From positions 10,232,001-10,292,000 of the forward strand of contig OX485803.1 of assembly GCA_950295325.1 (NCBI GenBank): 60,000 nucleotides of DNA, read 5' to 3'. The stretch comes from Polytrichum commune. Lineage: Eukaryota > Streptophyta > Polytrichopsida > Polytrichales > Polytrichaceae. The notes below the pieces were generated by a model, which saw only the letters and a list, made by a program, of their open reading frames with translations, made no database searches and was not told where the DNA came from. Every line of letters begins with the position of its first letter. Position 1 is the stretch's first letter. The translations under genes were made by a program, and so were the position numbers. This document shows positions 24,146-36,038 of this stretch, in pieces.

Positions 24146-24826
24146 ATGGCGCCCCTCCTGTGCAAGAAGAAGGAGGAGGAGGAGCAGCAGCAGCAGCACA
24201 CAACCATGGCCAAGCCACTATGGCTCATACCCGCGCAGCAAGTCTGCGAGGAGAATTTCCGCCACTTGCAAGCTCTCCACCAGCGAGCTGAGGCATGGCT
24301 CCACCACATCACCAGCCAAATTGGTATGGATTCCAACGTGCGCCGCTTGCTGGCCCCATTTGAGGAATTCAAGCTACGCGTCGAGCTTGACCGGGATGCG
24401 TCGCAGAGATTGCAGAAAACCAGTTTTATGAGGAGCCGCAATTTCGCAGCGATTATCCCCGGCGACTCGGTAGCGGAGATGGTGGTCACGAGTTCGGTGT
24501 TCAACTTCCTCAACATCTACAACACGTTGCTCATCACTCGCTTGGTGCTCACGTGGTTCCCTAGCGCGCCTGAGGTCATTGTGAACCCGCTGAGTACGAT
24601 TTGTGACCCTTACCTGAACGTGTTCCGGGGGATTATCCCGAACGCGGGAACGCTGGATTTGTCTCCCATCCTTGCCTTCCTCGTCTTGAATGTGTTTACT
24701 AATACCGCATCGGCTCTACCCGCGGAGATGAATTCGCAGCCCCGGGAGAAGAAGCTGACGTGGCGGCAAATGGCGCAGCGCAAGATGATGAACCAAAAGA
24801 GAATCATGGACGCACCATCAAAGTAA
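24146..24826 (+). CDS. YLMG: YGGT-family (YlmG) membrane protein, plastid type
   Basis: Single-exon gene of 226 codons with clear YGGT features. NIYNTLLITRLVLTWFP (residues 123-139) forms the first hydrophobic segment with its R-x-x-L-T-W-F-P motif. NPLSTICDPYLNVFRGIIP (147-165) is the conserved D-P-Y-L-x-x-F-R-x-x-I-P loop, and DLSPILAFLVLNVF (171-184) is the second membrane segment. Plant homologues (YLMG1) sit in thylakoid or envelope membranes and affect nucleoid partitioning and photosystem or cytochrome b6 biogenesis. The N-terminal ~100 residues are poorly conserved: residues 7-20 are K/E/Q-rich, unlike a typical Ser/Thr-rich transit peptide, and a second Met lies at residue 21. An in-frame TGA upstream fixes 24146 as the first Met. 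No splice sites interrupt the frame. Confidence 0.9.
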   Translation: MAPLLCKKKEEEEQQQQHTTMAKPLWLIPAQQVCEENFRHLQALHQRAEAWLHHITSQIGMDSNVRRLLAPFEEFKLRVELDRDASQRLQKTSFMRSRNFAAIIPGDSVAEMVVTSSVFNFLNIYNTLLITRLVLTWFPSAPEVIVNPLSTICDPYLNVFRGIIPNAGTLDLSPILAFLVLNVFTNTASALPAEMNSQPREKKLTWRQMAQRKMMNQKRIMDAPSK

Positions 24827-26339
24827 CTTAGGTGATGCCATTTCGGATTGAGTTGTAGTGTAGATTTGATGAGTTTGGAGCTCTTCTTTCCGCTCCCTTC
24901 GAATGTCGGGGGTTTGTAACATTTCTAAATTGTGACATTTCTCTCCATCATCAGAGAGTTACGGGCTTGGTTGGAGATGATGTTCATTGTTGTGGCAATG
25001 TGGGGGAATTCGAGGTCCCACGAATGCAGGCAGCCCATGGTGAATGTCAATGTTAAGGGTTTTGATTTGGTATGCCTCCGAATTGGACATTGAGCATGCC
25101 TAATTACGAATGTGGTTCTTGATGAATTTGTAGTGTGCTTAAGCCTGCTTTGTAGGCTGTTGCGATGGTTGTAGTTTTCTTTCTTTGGTTCTATTTTGTT
25201 TGTAGTTACTATGTTGTACCGGGAGAGAACTTCGAGGCAAAAACATGGGAGAGGACTTGTAGGAGGCAGTTACTCTTGGGCAAACTCTCCACTAGATTCC
25301 ATAAATTGTTTGTCTCCACTCCATGGATTGCACCAATAGGAGGGACGATCTTTGAGGTCAGTCCACTCTTCAACTACAGGAGTTGTTGTGTGAACGAATT
25401 TTTTTGTACTCGTGGTTGAAGGGGGACCTAAACCACAACCATTCGAGTAGCCGTGTGTAAACACATTTTCAGACACTTTACCTGGAACGGTGCTTCTCTA
25501 TGAAAGGCATAACTAAGTTGGTCGATTTATGTCTTTTTGTGGGTAACGCCAAGGGAGTGGAATATAGCTTTCATGTCCAAACTTACCTGAATTTGGTGAT
25601 GTGCCAGAAATTGTTCGTACGTGTACAAGGACTCCCCGTCAGCAATCCAAGTGGCATCCTTCTTCTCTGCTTTCCCTGCTTCCCTTCCCTTCCGATCTCT
25701 CTCTTCTCTTTCCATTCTTGGGCTTTTGCAATGAGCCCAAAATTTCACGGCCTTGGCTGGCTTCCAGGTACGGTAGTTCGGGCCAAGTATGTGGGGAACG
25801 CTTCGGACCTCCTACATCGCATTATACATTGGGTGCGGTAGTGAGAAACACTTCGCCGATCCACAGGGAAACGCAATGTGGGTTTTGTGTGCCAATTCCT
25901 GTCATTGGACTTGTCACGACCGTGGGATTTTACGTGTCGCAGATTCTGTGCAACCTGTAACCAGTTATGACACAACAGAAGCGGACGTGTGAGTGAGATT
26001 CGGCAAGTTAAGTATGTCCCAGTATTCGGATGGTTTCGCTTATTGGAAAATTGAAGTGGTGCTAGTTTGTTGTAGAGGTTGTACAGCTGAGTTATCTGGA
26101 TGGCTATTCATATGTGTCACATAGAAGAAGTGGTTGGAGATTGGCGGGTTGTCATTCAGTACATCGTTATGGCGGTGACTGGCGATCAGAATTGGAAACT
26201 GGAATTTACTGTAGGGCAAACCTATATCATTATCGACCACAATTAGGTTATACCGGATGCCATAAGTCCTTGAATTTGCGAAACTCTAATCTTTCGCAAG
26301 CTTTTCACAATGGGCATAAAGTGAAAAGGGGCTGATAGA
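24827..26339. other. 3' flank of YGGT and 5' flank/leader of the SUD1-like gene
   Basis: No recognisable coding exon. Short open frames at 25500-25990 lie on both strands and match nothing I know. The last few hundred bases must hold the promoter and leader of the downstream ligase gene; I cannot place the start site. Confidence 0.4.
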
Positions 26340-29300
26340 ATGGCTGGATCGCCAACCACTGTTCCCATGGAGCTTGGGGTTACTGGGCCTCCAACTCTAG
26401 AAATTGAGGAATCTGACATCAAATTTGAGGCAAGTGTCCCACGTGAAGTGGTAGCAGGAGCAGGTGTGGAAGAGAATGTTAAAGTATCTACCAAAGCTGT
26501 TGAAAAGCGAGTGACGAAGAATACTGAGGAGAAGAGCAGTAGCCCCATTGATGGAGATGACGATGAAGGAGATCTCTGTCGTATTTGCAGGACTTCTGGA
26601 GAGGAGGGGTCTCCCCTGTATTATCCGTGCGCGTGTAGTGGAAGTATCAAGTACGTCCATCAGGAGTGCTTGCTTCAGTGGCTTAGCCACAGTAATGCGC
26701 GTCACTGCGAGGTATTGCATTGCTTGAACATGCAAACGTTTTGCTCAAACCACGTCATCAACATGTATGCTCTGTTTGTTGACAGAGGCAAATATTGAAC
26801 CGCACACACCATTAGAGCAACTCCTATGGTCATTGGAAAATAAATCTCTCAACAATGAGCTTCCTAAGCCTTTTTGGGGCAAGACCGAATACTCATTCCA
26901 CCCAAAAGCCCATTATGTTTCCATATCCCTTATGGCCCACAGACTAATGAGAGAGGGGCAACCCTCTAAACCCCTTCCCACCCTCAAGAATTGAGGGTTA
27001 AATGACACTAGAGGGTTGCCTCTTTCTCAATAATCGGTAGGCGATGAAGATTTTATGATATATATGTTTGAGACGAGCATGCAGAATTGGCCCGAAATAC
27101 TTTGAAAGCCGATTATTGAGAAAATCATATTACAGTGACCATAGGAGTCGCTCTTAGAACCATCATCCTTGAGAAGCCCTGAATTGCACTGCTAAGTGGT
27201 TGTTATTGCTAAAAGTTGTTAAGTGAGTCTTTCTCTTATGTTTATCCCTGGTGTGCAGCATTTAGTAGTTATCTATGGGTAGCAAGCATGGAATTTGAGG
27301 GCTCGTATTTGTTTCTAGCCCAGATTTGTACACCTCATGGTTAAACCCATGAACATAGGATTTTGTTCTGGCATGAATTTGTGGTCTCTCTTTGAAAAGC
27401 ATTACAAACAACTGCAGTTGCTGTTGTGGGACGTTTGAGAATACAAGTGAATTGTTACTACCTTCAAATTGAAGAATTTCTGGACTGATTTATTTAAGCA
27501 TACTGTACAGATAATCTGTTGGCAATCAGCGTTTTACCTTGTCATGAAGCTCGTCATGTTATAGGCAACCCTTGAAGCTACAAATTTCAATTCCTATGGG
27601 TCAGAGATGTGGAGGAAGTCCTGTGAGATACATCATGATCATTGTTGTTCTTTGAGTTATTATTTGAGTTCGCCATACAAACTTTTGATTTGTAGGGTTA
27701 TTCCTCTCACTTGTAGTCAACTATATAGATCAATGACCTGCTCTTGTAGGTAGGGCTGGTCGAATATGGCCAGATATAAAGTTACTGTGCCACGGTTTGT
27801 GCAGGTGTGCAAACACCCATTTGCTTTCTCACCTATTTATGCGGTGGATACCCCTGCCAGGCTCTCCTTCAAGGAGCTCATATTTGGGCTAGCTGTAAAA
27901 ATCTGGAGAGGTGCACAGTTTTTGGTCCGCCTAGTGTGCGTGTGTTGCGTATGGCTAATTTTCATACCATATGCGACCTTTTGGATCTGGAGGTTTACGT
28001 TTGTGAGGAGCTTTGCTGAAGCCCAGAGACTTCTTGCCAGCCGGTGTGTTCCAAGCCTGCTGCTGACAGACTGTTTACATGGATTCCTTTTATCAGCAGG
28101 CATTATCTTCATCTTTCTGGGTGCTACATCACTACGAGAATACTTTCGCCATCTTCGAGAAGTGAATACAGGCCATGAGGAAGAGGGTGTAGGTGCAAAT
28201 CGGGGGGGACGGGTTAGGCACCATGGGGTGATTCTTGTTGATGAGCAGCAGCAACCTCCACCTCTGAGGGTGGATAACAATAATGAAGTGGTCATGGAGC
28301 CCGTGCCCTTGCCACGGGGGTTGGCTGGTGCAGGACAGTTGTTAAGACGAAATGCTGAAAATGTAGCAGCTCAGCTGGAAATTCAAGCAGCAAGATTGGA
28401 GGCGCATGTGGAGCAGATGCTGGATGTTGTTGAGGATGTAGATGGCCCTGACGACATCCCATTTGATGAGTTAGTGGGAATGCAAGGCCCAGTCTTTCAT
28501 TTGGTTGAAAATGCTATTACTGTAAGGAATTCAACCACTACCATTTCTTTGTTTGTGAGTTACCTGGATAAGCTTTTCAGAAGCTACATGAAATACAAGA
28601 CTCACATATTTAAAACCATGGTAGGAGATTTGCATACTTAAAACCACCCCAGCTTGTTAAGATTCATGAAAAAGCCTTAGATTTGATGCAGTGAATTTCG
28701 CACTAGAATTTAGACTGAATGACTGAGCCAACTTGCTGCTATTGACCTCTACTGGGATGAGGTCAAGCTTTGCTAAAAATTGGATTAGCCTTGGGTTGCA
28801 GAAGTTGCTATAACCATGAATATCTCATGTGGTGCAGGTTCTGGTGAGCAATGCCATTTTCTTGGGCCTTGTTGCGCTGATTCCTTTTACACTTGGTTGC
28901 TTTGTATTATCTATGGCCTCCAAACTTTTGACCGCAACAGGCAGTGCAAGTGCTATGGCTGCTGCAGTGCTAAAAAATATCTCAGCCCGGTCTGACCTTG
29001 GTTTAAATGCGAGCTCAAAGGCTAGTGATGACATAGCTTCTAAGAGCAAGACATCTGCAAGTAATGACACTCTTTTCAATACGCTTTTTGGAAGTGGGTT
29101 TAGTGTGGCTGCATCCCTAGGCAAAGTTGCGGAAGTGGGAAAGGCTATCCACAAGATGACGGAACCTATGGTTTCGGCTCTTAAGCTTTCTGATGCTGCA
29201 ACTATGGCTGTTGGCTATGCGGTTATTCTTTTTGCATTGAGTTCTTATCTTGGTCTCACAGCCCTCATGAGGTATAACCGTGGACAGCCGGTACCTGTCA

Positions 29301-32300
29301 GCCATGTACATGGCGTTGCTACTATGGCCGAAGCGGCACCTTCTGTGGCACGGCAGGTGCTGGCTGGTGTGAAGTATGCACTTATTTTGATAAAAGTTAT
29401 GGTTCTGCTGGTCATAGAGCTTGGCATATTTCCACTTATGTGCGGCTGGTGGCTAGATGTCTGCAGTTTGGAAATGCTTGATGTTACCATTGTCCAACGA
29501 GTTTCCTTCTACCGGTCATCTCCTATTACCAGCTCCCTCCTCCACTGGCTCGCTGGGATTGTATACATGTTGGAGATAAGCATATTTGTGAGCCTCCTCC
29601 GTGAGGTAGACTTCCAGTTTGACGCAATCTGTTGAATCATTCCTTTATGAAAGTTGCACATTAATGTATTGTTGCATTTAATTTTCTCTCTTCTTAACCT
29701 GCAGCTTTTCAAGGGGTTGATTTGTGTGAATGTTGGAAAATTGCCAGGTTCTTCGTCCTGAAGTTCTGTATTTTTTAAGAAATCCTGCTGATCCAAATTA
29801 TAATCCTTTCAGGGATTTGATAAGAGATCCAATTGAGAAACATATTCGGCGTGTTCTTCTGTCAATTCTGGTGTACGCAAGCCTAATTATGGTTCTCACC
29901 TTCTTACCTATTCGGCTGGCCATCTCTGTGGCCCCTTTTATGTTTCCGTTAGATATAAGGTGATTTCTCTTACAGTTATGGTACAACATGTGTACCCACT
30001 ACATGGATGCCACATTCTGAAATTTACATTCTTCTTGTGATGTGAGATGAACTTGTGGAGTGTTCATGTAACCTACTGCACCGAAGTGTTCTAAAAATAT
30101 AGCTTTCTCATTGGCAATCAACTGTATGCTAAAAATCCACAAATAACTGTACTAAAATTGAAGTCATTGCAATCCTTGACGCATAATCTGCACTGTTGTC
30201 CCAGTAAACCCAAATGGCTAGAGGTAATTTAGAGTTCCTCATCCTATTCTCAAACAAAAGGAGGAGATTGTGGGTTCGGGATTATTAAAGTTGGCCCAGA
30301 ATTGAAATGAACAACTTTTGAAATGTTTGCTGTGCAGGATCTCTGATCCTTTCACTGAGATTCCTGCAGACATGCTTTTGTTTCATATGTGCATCCCTTT
30401 TGCTATTGAGCATTTCAGACCGCGGGCAACAATAAAAAGTGTTCTTATTTCTTGGTTCTCTTTAGCTGGTTGGGCACTAGGCCTGTCCGATTTCCTACTT
30501 CCTGGGCCAGGTGGTGGTGGGCGAGGCTCTGTTATCCATAACAATGTGCAACAGAGGAGGGGGTACTTTACAGAGACAGTGGGTTATCTTCAAGTATACC
30601 CACAGAGAGTTCCAGCAGCGAGCCACAATCATAATAATGTGTGTACTACATCAGACTCATCAGACACTGACAGTGATCCTGATGACTTGAATTACATTTC
30701 TGAGGTGGAAGATGAACCTTCTCAGTATGTTCCTCTGTGCAATTATCTTGTATCTGTATTTCCATATGTATTAGAGTTATTATTTAATTTGATGGGACTT
30801 TCCATCCGGGAGTTGGTCCCTTTGATATTCAATTGGCAATTTTGCATACAATATAAATAATTGCTATCCATTTGTGGTGCATGCTTGGAGGTAGTATTTG
30901 AATTTGAATGAGAACAACCTATTTCGGTTCATTGAGGGCCAAACTTATTTTTAGTGCCCCTTGGCATGTCAAAATGAGTTTTGACCCTCAATGAACTGAT
31001 ATGAAATGTTTTATGTTCAAACCTCTACACTGCCTCCCAAGCATTCACCAAAATCTTACCAAACATTGAAGGTGTTGCATGCAAAACAACCGACTTCAGA
31101 CCAAAAATCATGTTGAGTTAGAGGATAATATCTATTAAGAGAATCCTGCATTATGAGGTGCTTTACTACAACATATATAGTGAGGATCTCTTGCTTCTTG
31201 TGGCCACAGATGGTATGTTATGAACAGCTACATTTTTGCAATGCGGATCGGGTTGCTCCTCCTTGCCGCTTGGTTGACATTACTATTGTTCAATACAGCC
31301 TTGTTACTACTTCCAATTACTATTGGTCGAGCCATATTTGCCTCCTTTTTGGAGCTCCCAATGATCCATGGTGCCAAGTGTAATGGTGAGATTTGTAATC
31401 CAGTGTGCTTCGCATTCAGGATCAGTGACACCCCTAAATGTCAAGTCTCATAAATCTATTTCAATTGATGTTTTGTTGATATCAAAAATTCATTACCCTT
31501 TGATAGGCAGAACAAGATGATATGTGGCTTGGAATTTTTTTTGGACTTCTCATGCCATCATGGTTGTTGTGCTTGTCACAGATCTTTATGCATTCAACAT
31601 AGGCTGCTATGTTTTCTGGGCAACAGCAGCAGCAGTTAGATATGTAGTTTATTACCTTCGAAGACATGCTTTGGGGGTGCTACAACTGCAGATTTTAAAG
31701 TGGTCTGCAATCACTGCCAAGAGCATTGTGCTGCTATCTCTTTGGGTCTGTCTGTTGCACCTCTTATCATCTTCCTACTGCTGCTTATGCAATCATTTCT
31801 TTGCTTGTTGATTAGAGGCTCATTAGCCTGCTGTGACCAAAGCAATTACATACACTTCAATTGCAACTGGAATAGTGAAGTGACCAATAATATATATTGA
31901 CAGCTTAGGATGTCTCAAATTAAAGACACAATTAGGTGGCCTAGGAATCAGACGTGTTGTTTTTCGAGGAGCTCCCTAAAGATCCTCAGTGTAAAAAGCC
32001 TAAAAAAAGGTCACTTCTAGACACTCATGCTGACCTATATGTCCTGATATAACCTATTGTCCAATAATCAACGTCTGCTGACATATATGACCTGATATGT
32101 CCTTATATGATCTATTGATGCTGATGTATTGTTCAAAACAACCTTGATCAATGGACATTATTGAATGGCGTCATAGTGTGTGCATGTTAATGAAGACAGG
32201 AGAGGAATATTTGTGCTTTATTTGACACATTTGTTGATCAATTAATCTGTAGTTCTTATGGTGAAGGCTTTGCGTGATACCATATGGTTGGCTATTACAG

Positions 32301-34228
32301 ATTGGAGTTATTCCTGGGCTCATTGGCCTGCTTTTTGAGCTGGTGGTGGTTATGCCATTGCGGATCCCTGTGGATGAGAGCCCTATTTTTTATTTCTACA
32401 AAGACTGGGCTTTAGGATTAGTATTCTTGAAAATATGGACAAGATTGGTAAGCTCTTCTTAACCTGCTTGTTCTAAGATCCACTCTGGACATGTTGATCA
32501 TACAATGATGTTTGTATTTCATAATGACGTAAACATATATCATCTGACTAGGATTGCAATTCTGATACTGCTCGGGTAGGTTCTTTGATACCATTATGGA
32601 TGTTGTGTATTGATGCCATGCATTCACCTATATACCGGTCCAACATTGGTAATTACTTGGGAACTCTCTGTCAAACAGGTCATGCTTGAGCAGAGGATCC
32701 TCCCAGCTGATGATTCCTGGAGGGTAAGCTTTGAACAAGTTCGGGCAGATGGATTTTCTCACATGCGAGGGTGGTGGGTGTTCAAGGCAATAATATTACC
32801 AATCCTCATCCGATTGATGACAGCTGTTGGTGTACCCTATGTTATTTCATGTGTCCTCTTTCCCTACCTTGGTTACTCTGCACACATCAATTCTGTGATG
32901 TGTCGATTTGCATGGTCTGGTTGCTTGGTACTGGGGATTTCCTGGTACGTTTTGAAACGACTGCACAGATGGTTTTCTGACCTGCACAATGCAATTCGTG
33001 ACGATCGATATCTCGTTGGGCGACGACTGCACAACTTTGTGGACCGGAGGAGGGCAAGTCGTTTGGCTGCTAAGCAAGCACCTAGCACTTCTGTGGCATG
33101 TAAGTTTGTATTTCTTTCAGTTCTTCCATCATGTCCCTCACCATAGTTGGTTTTGTTGTTATAGTTGACTTTTAATCACGATAGGAGAATTTTGAAGCAA
33201 GATGCACTTCTAATTATATTTCATTTTGGACACCTAGCAATCTTGTGCTAGGTGTCCACGTAAGTTTGTATTTGTTTGAGTTCTTCCACTATAAGGTAGA
33301 TGTGCCTAATTCGGATACTTTTCTCTCTGCACTCACTTCTAGGAAGATATGAAACACACAATTAGTGTGTGATGATTAGCAAAATCAAATCATGTCCATA
33401 GCCATTTGCCTCATAGTTAATGGAGCTCATATGAATATCTTGTTCATTATCAAATGCGTGCTCATTAAATGGTCATAGATTATGTTGACATTTGAGCCTA
33501 GAATGATTAGCATATTATTGAGCATGTAGTCCAATCTTTTTTAAGCACATATCTTTTTGGTGTTTGTTCTTTAGATCTACATGTAACCACATACCACTCA
33601 AATACAGGAGTCCAATTATTGCTATGTTGGAGCTAGGCATGTTCACCTTAGTTGTTGTTTGTGTACATTTGACTTCAATCATGATAGGTGAATTTGAAAC
33701 AAGATGCACTTCTATTTATAGTTCATTTCTAAAACCTAGCACTTCCATGGCACTTAAGTTTACATTCTTTTAGTTCTTCCACCATAGTTGTTCGTGTACA
33801 TTTGACTTTAATCATGATATGAGAATTTGGAAGGAAGCAGCACTTTTAATTATACTTCATTTTGGACACCTTCAGCTGTTGCAGATGGAAATGGAGGTAC
33901 TGCTGCTGCTGGACAAGGGATGGCGGTGACACCTAATTCGGTATCAGAATTAGCAGGGAGTAGCATTACCTCAGGAGGTGAAGTGCCTGGTGCAGGGGTT
34001 GTTGTTGGAGTGTCTTCTCCTCCTGGCAGTTGCAGCACATCCTCGGAGTCAGGAAGTATAAGTGTTGTTGCTTCACCGTCTGGATTAATGTCAACAAACA
34101 TCAGGAACAACACCATCTTGCTAAAAAGTATGCAAGTTGGTGAAGAGACTGCTCCAGAGGAGCGGAGAGAAGAACATGTCCCTGCCCAAGAAAGGGAACG
34201 GTTATTGTTGGGTAGCAGGTCAATTTAA
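26340..34228 (+). CDS. SUD1: SUD1/DOA10 (MARCH6-like) ER membrane RING-CH E3 ubiquitin ligase, 10 exons
   Basis: Ten exons join in frame (1,238 codons): 26340-26711, 27805-28521, 28838-29605, 29748-29959, 30338-30724, 31210-31385, 31582-31745, 32301-32447, 32679-33099 and 33876-34228, all with GT-AG introns. An N-terminal RINGv finger has all eight ligands (C80, C83, C97, C99, H107, C110, C123, C126), interrupted by intron 1. Many transmembrane segments follow. Landmarks of plant SUD1 are present: [82 protein letters not shown] and [14 protein letters not shown]. Arabidopsis SUD1 (CER9) acts in ER-associated degradation and in wax and sterol (HMG-CoA reductase) control. The usual plant protein is about 1,100 residues; the extra length lies in acidic linkers and a Gly/Ser-rich tail. 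The last exon is the least certain; no lesion is seen. Confidence 0.93.
26815..27153. mobile_element. Tourist-like (PIF/Harbinger) MITE in SUD1 intron 1
   Basis: A 339-bp element has terminal inverted repeats GAGCAACTCCTATGGTCATT (left) and the reverse complement GAGCGACTCCTATGGTCACT (right). It is flanked on both sides by TTA (26812-26814 and 27154-27156), the target duplication of PIF/Harbinger elements. A GAGC-x-x-CTCC start is also common in that group. No coding capacity. Confidence 0.85.
30195..30290 (+). mobile_element. tRNA-like/SINE fragment in SUD1 intron 4
   Basis: ATGGCTAGAGG resembles an A box and GTGGGTTCGGGATT a B box, with a tRNA-like spacing of about 45 bp. No full cloverleaf forms, so it is likely a SINE head or tRNA relic. 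Confidence 0.4.
30890..31110 (+). repeat. Dispersed repeat in SUD1 intron 5
   Basis: Diverged direct copy of 5085-5310. Shared ordered words include GA.CAACCTA, GGCATG.CAAAAT, CTTCAA/CCTCAA and AAGCAT.CACCAAAA. Noncoding. Confidence 0.5.
33080..33875 (+). repeat. Tandem duplication of the exon 9/intron 9 boundary of SUD1
   Basis: The text CCTAGCACTTCTGTGGCATG then TAAGTTTGTATTTCTTT at the true donor (33080-33117) recurs at about 33230-33270 and 33735-33770, each followed by AGTTCTTCCA. Longer companions also recur: TTGACTT.AATCA.GATA and GCACTT.TAATTATA.TTCATTTTGGACACC. In the last copy the donor GTAAGT has become TTAAGT. The final unit runs directly into the acceptor of exon 10. The unit is roughly 190 bp and is partly interrupted by the dispersed repeat at 33290-33480. 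Confidence 0.7.
33290..33480 (-). repeat. Dispersed repeat copy (G-tract family) in SUD1 intron 9
   Basis: Reverse-complement match to 41028-41230: CTATGACCATTTAATGAGCA, ATATTCATATGAGCTC, GGCTATGGACATGATTTG and GTGTGTTTCATATC occur in the same order. Confidence 0.65.
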
Positions 34229-35759
34229 TTCTCATTTGAGTGCTCCTTAAAACTTTAATATAGTTGATGCTCAATCAAAGCAATTTAGGAGTTTGTTTAT
34301 GGTGAAACAGAGTCATCTTGGTACAAAACCAAGGCCTCTTGAAATCACTGTGCAGCACCATATACATTTATCAAAGTTTGATAAGAAAAATGCAGGTCAG
34401 GCTATCAGAGTTTTGAAACTGGTTGGACTAGGTGCATTACATTTACTCTACACCTGTTTATGTTTGCTTTCAGGACGAGTGTTTTTGTTTGGTTTTGTTT
34501 CATAAATGTGCTCTTCAACCACCATGAGTTGTGACAATTTGTGAGCAGGTTAGGTTAACCCCCTGAACACTTTTGGGGGCTGATTCGGGCCTCTCATACA
34601 CATTCAGTATTTAGAAACTGTGGAATGTGATAGTACATTGTGATTTTACTTGTTGGTGGATAATGATAGCTTGGAGTCTTGGAAGGTTACACTTCTTGGC
34701 ATCCACACATGGAAAGAATTCGGTGAAGGTTTCAAATCATCTCTTGGAAAGAGAGAATGCACAATTTGTATGAACATGCAAAAAGCGTGTTAGGGGTCAA
34801 CCAGTCGTCTCATTTTCTTCTCTTGTGTTGGGAGAATACACTGATTACATTGCACACTGTATAATACTGTGTAGTTAAATGCATACGTTGTGGATTTTAA
34901 TGGATTGATAATCTGCCACTATATAATAACTAGTGTCTTGCTTACCATAATCTCATGACAAACAGTACATGAGAGTCTCCATTCTCTCATCTTTCTCATG
35001 TATGCACGACTTCTGCTAATATGAATCTAATGAAGTATGTGGGCATTATGTGGTCACTCTTCTTTGTAAGACACCTATATTTGAGTGGTGTATAACAAGG
35101 CTTTTGATTTTGAACGTGTGTTCATGAAACATACACATGTTACGATGAGATTGGACTTATGTGCTCAAAATATAAACACCATCCCAAGTTTAGTAGTTAA
35201 TCAATTGCGAAGGCCTTCGTGATTACTTAAAGAAGAAGGCGCTTCTTCACTTTAACATCTCAACTCCAATCATGAAACTTGAAATTACAATTTGCACATC
35301 TTGCGATCGCAAACTAGATGAAACATTTTTGGTTGTTGGAGCAAATAAATAATTATTGATCTATTACAAAAGTCAAAATTGTTTATGGAGTTGGAAGTGC
35401 CCACAATAGGGCCATGTACATACTTTATTAAGCATGTGGAATGATTGAAAATTTATAGCTGATCAACACTTTGAAAATACTTTCCAAGAACTTGAAGATG
35501 ACTTTGAAGTGGTATAGAGCATAACCCTCTTCTTTCCATGCCCTTAATCTAGGTTGTTGATCTCCACAATCATAGGGTCCGGAGGAGAGAGCATCAAAAA
35601 GTTATGTCTAGTAACCCCTCTTGGGCCTTGAAAAGAAAAGAAAAAAGAACTTCGGTGTTTTTATATTGACATGCTATGTCCATTCACCATCTCCTACCCA
35701 TAGCCGTATGGTCATTGGGAGCCATAGGGGTGGTTTGAGATGGTTTGTGTGCAATTTGA
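34229..35759. other. 3' flank of the SUD1-like gene, gene-free
   Basis: Holds the 3' untranslated region and intergenic DNA. No coding region recognised; a frame at 34293-34505 has no family match. Confidence 0.45.
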
Positions 35760-35764
35760 GGTTA

Positions 35765-35960
35765 TTTGGGTCCTGCAAGGGGAGGACTGCGCCAACCTAG
35801 GAGGTAGTGCAATACCAAGGCAACGTCGCTCGCTCTTGAGTTGCTAGATGCCCTACAAAAATGAGATTAATGGCATGAAGCTTGATTAGCCCCATATAAG
35901 ATGTTAAATTGATAAGAACGTGTACTACACTTGATCTTGGCCAAAAAGCAAGAAATGTAT
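35765..35960 (-). ncRNA. U2 snRNA-like gene or pseudogene
   Basis: On the minus strand the sequence starts ATACATTTCTTGC and continues GGCCAAGATCAAGTGTAGTA, then GTTCTTATCAATTTAACATC. These match the strongly conserved 5' part of U2 snRNA, including the GUAGUA branch-point recognition sequence. A pyrimidine-rich Sm-like stretch (CATTTTTG) and a 3' segment GTATTGCACTACCTCC..GGTTGGC agree with the 3' stem-loops of plant U2. The length (~196 nt) fits U2. Differences fall in stem I and near the Sm site, so this may be a diverged variant or a pseudogene. The 3' end is approximate. Confidence 0.75.
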
Positions 35961-35985
35961 GCTCCTCCTCTGCCCCACTACCCTT

Positions 35986-36038
35986 GTTATACGTGCTCTT
36001 CGATTACCCTCCATCAATGTTTGCAATTTGTATGGGAC
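35986..36038 (-). promoter_or_regulatory. Candidate snRNA promoter elements (USE and TATA) of the U2-like gene
   Basis: Minus-strand TATAAC at 35986-35991 lies about 28 bp upstream of the RNA start. GTCCCATACAA at 36028-36038 lies about 70 bp upstream and resembles the plant snRNA upstream element RTCCCACATCG, with mismatches. Their ~36-bp separation is near the spacing of Pol II-type plant snRNA genes (about 33-34 bp) and unlike Pol III-type (about 23-24 bp). Confidence 0.5.
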
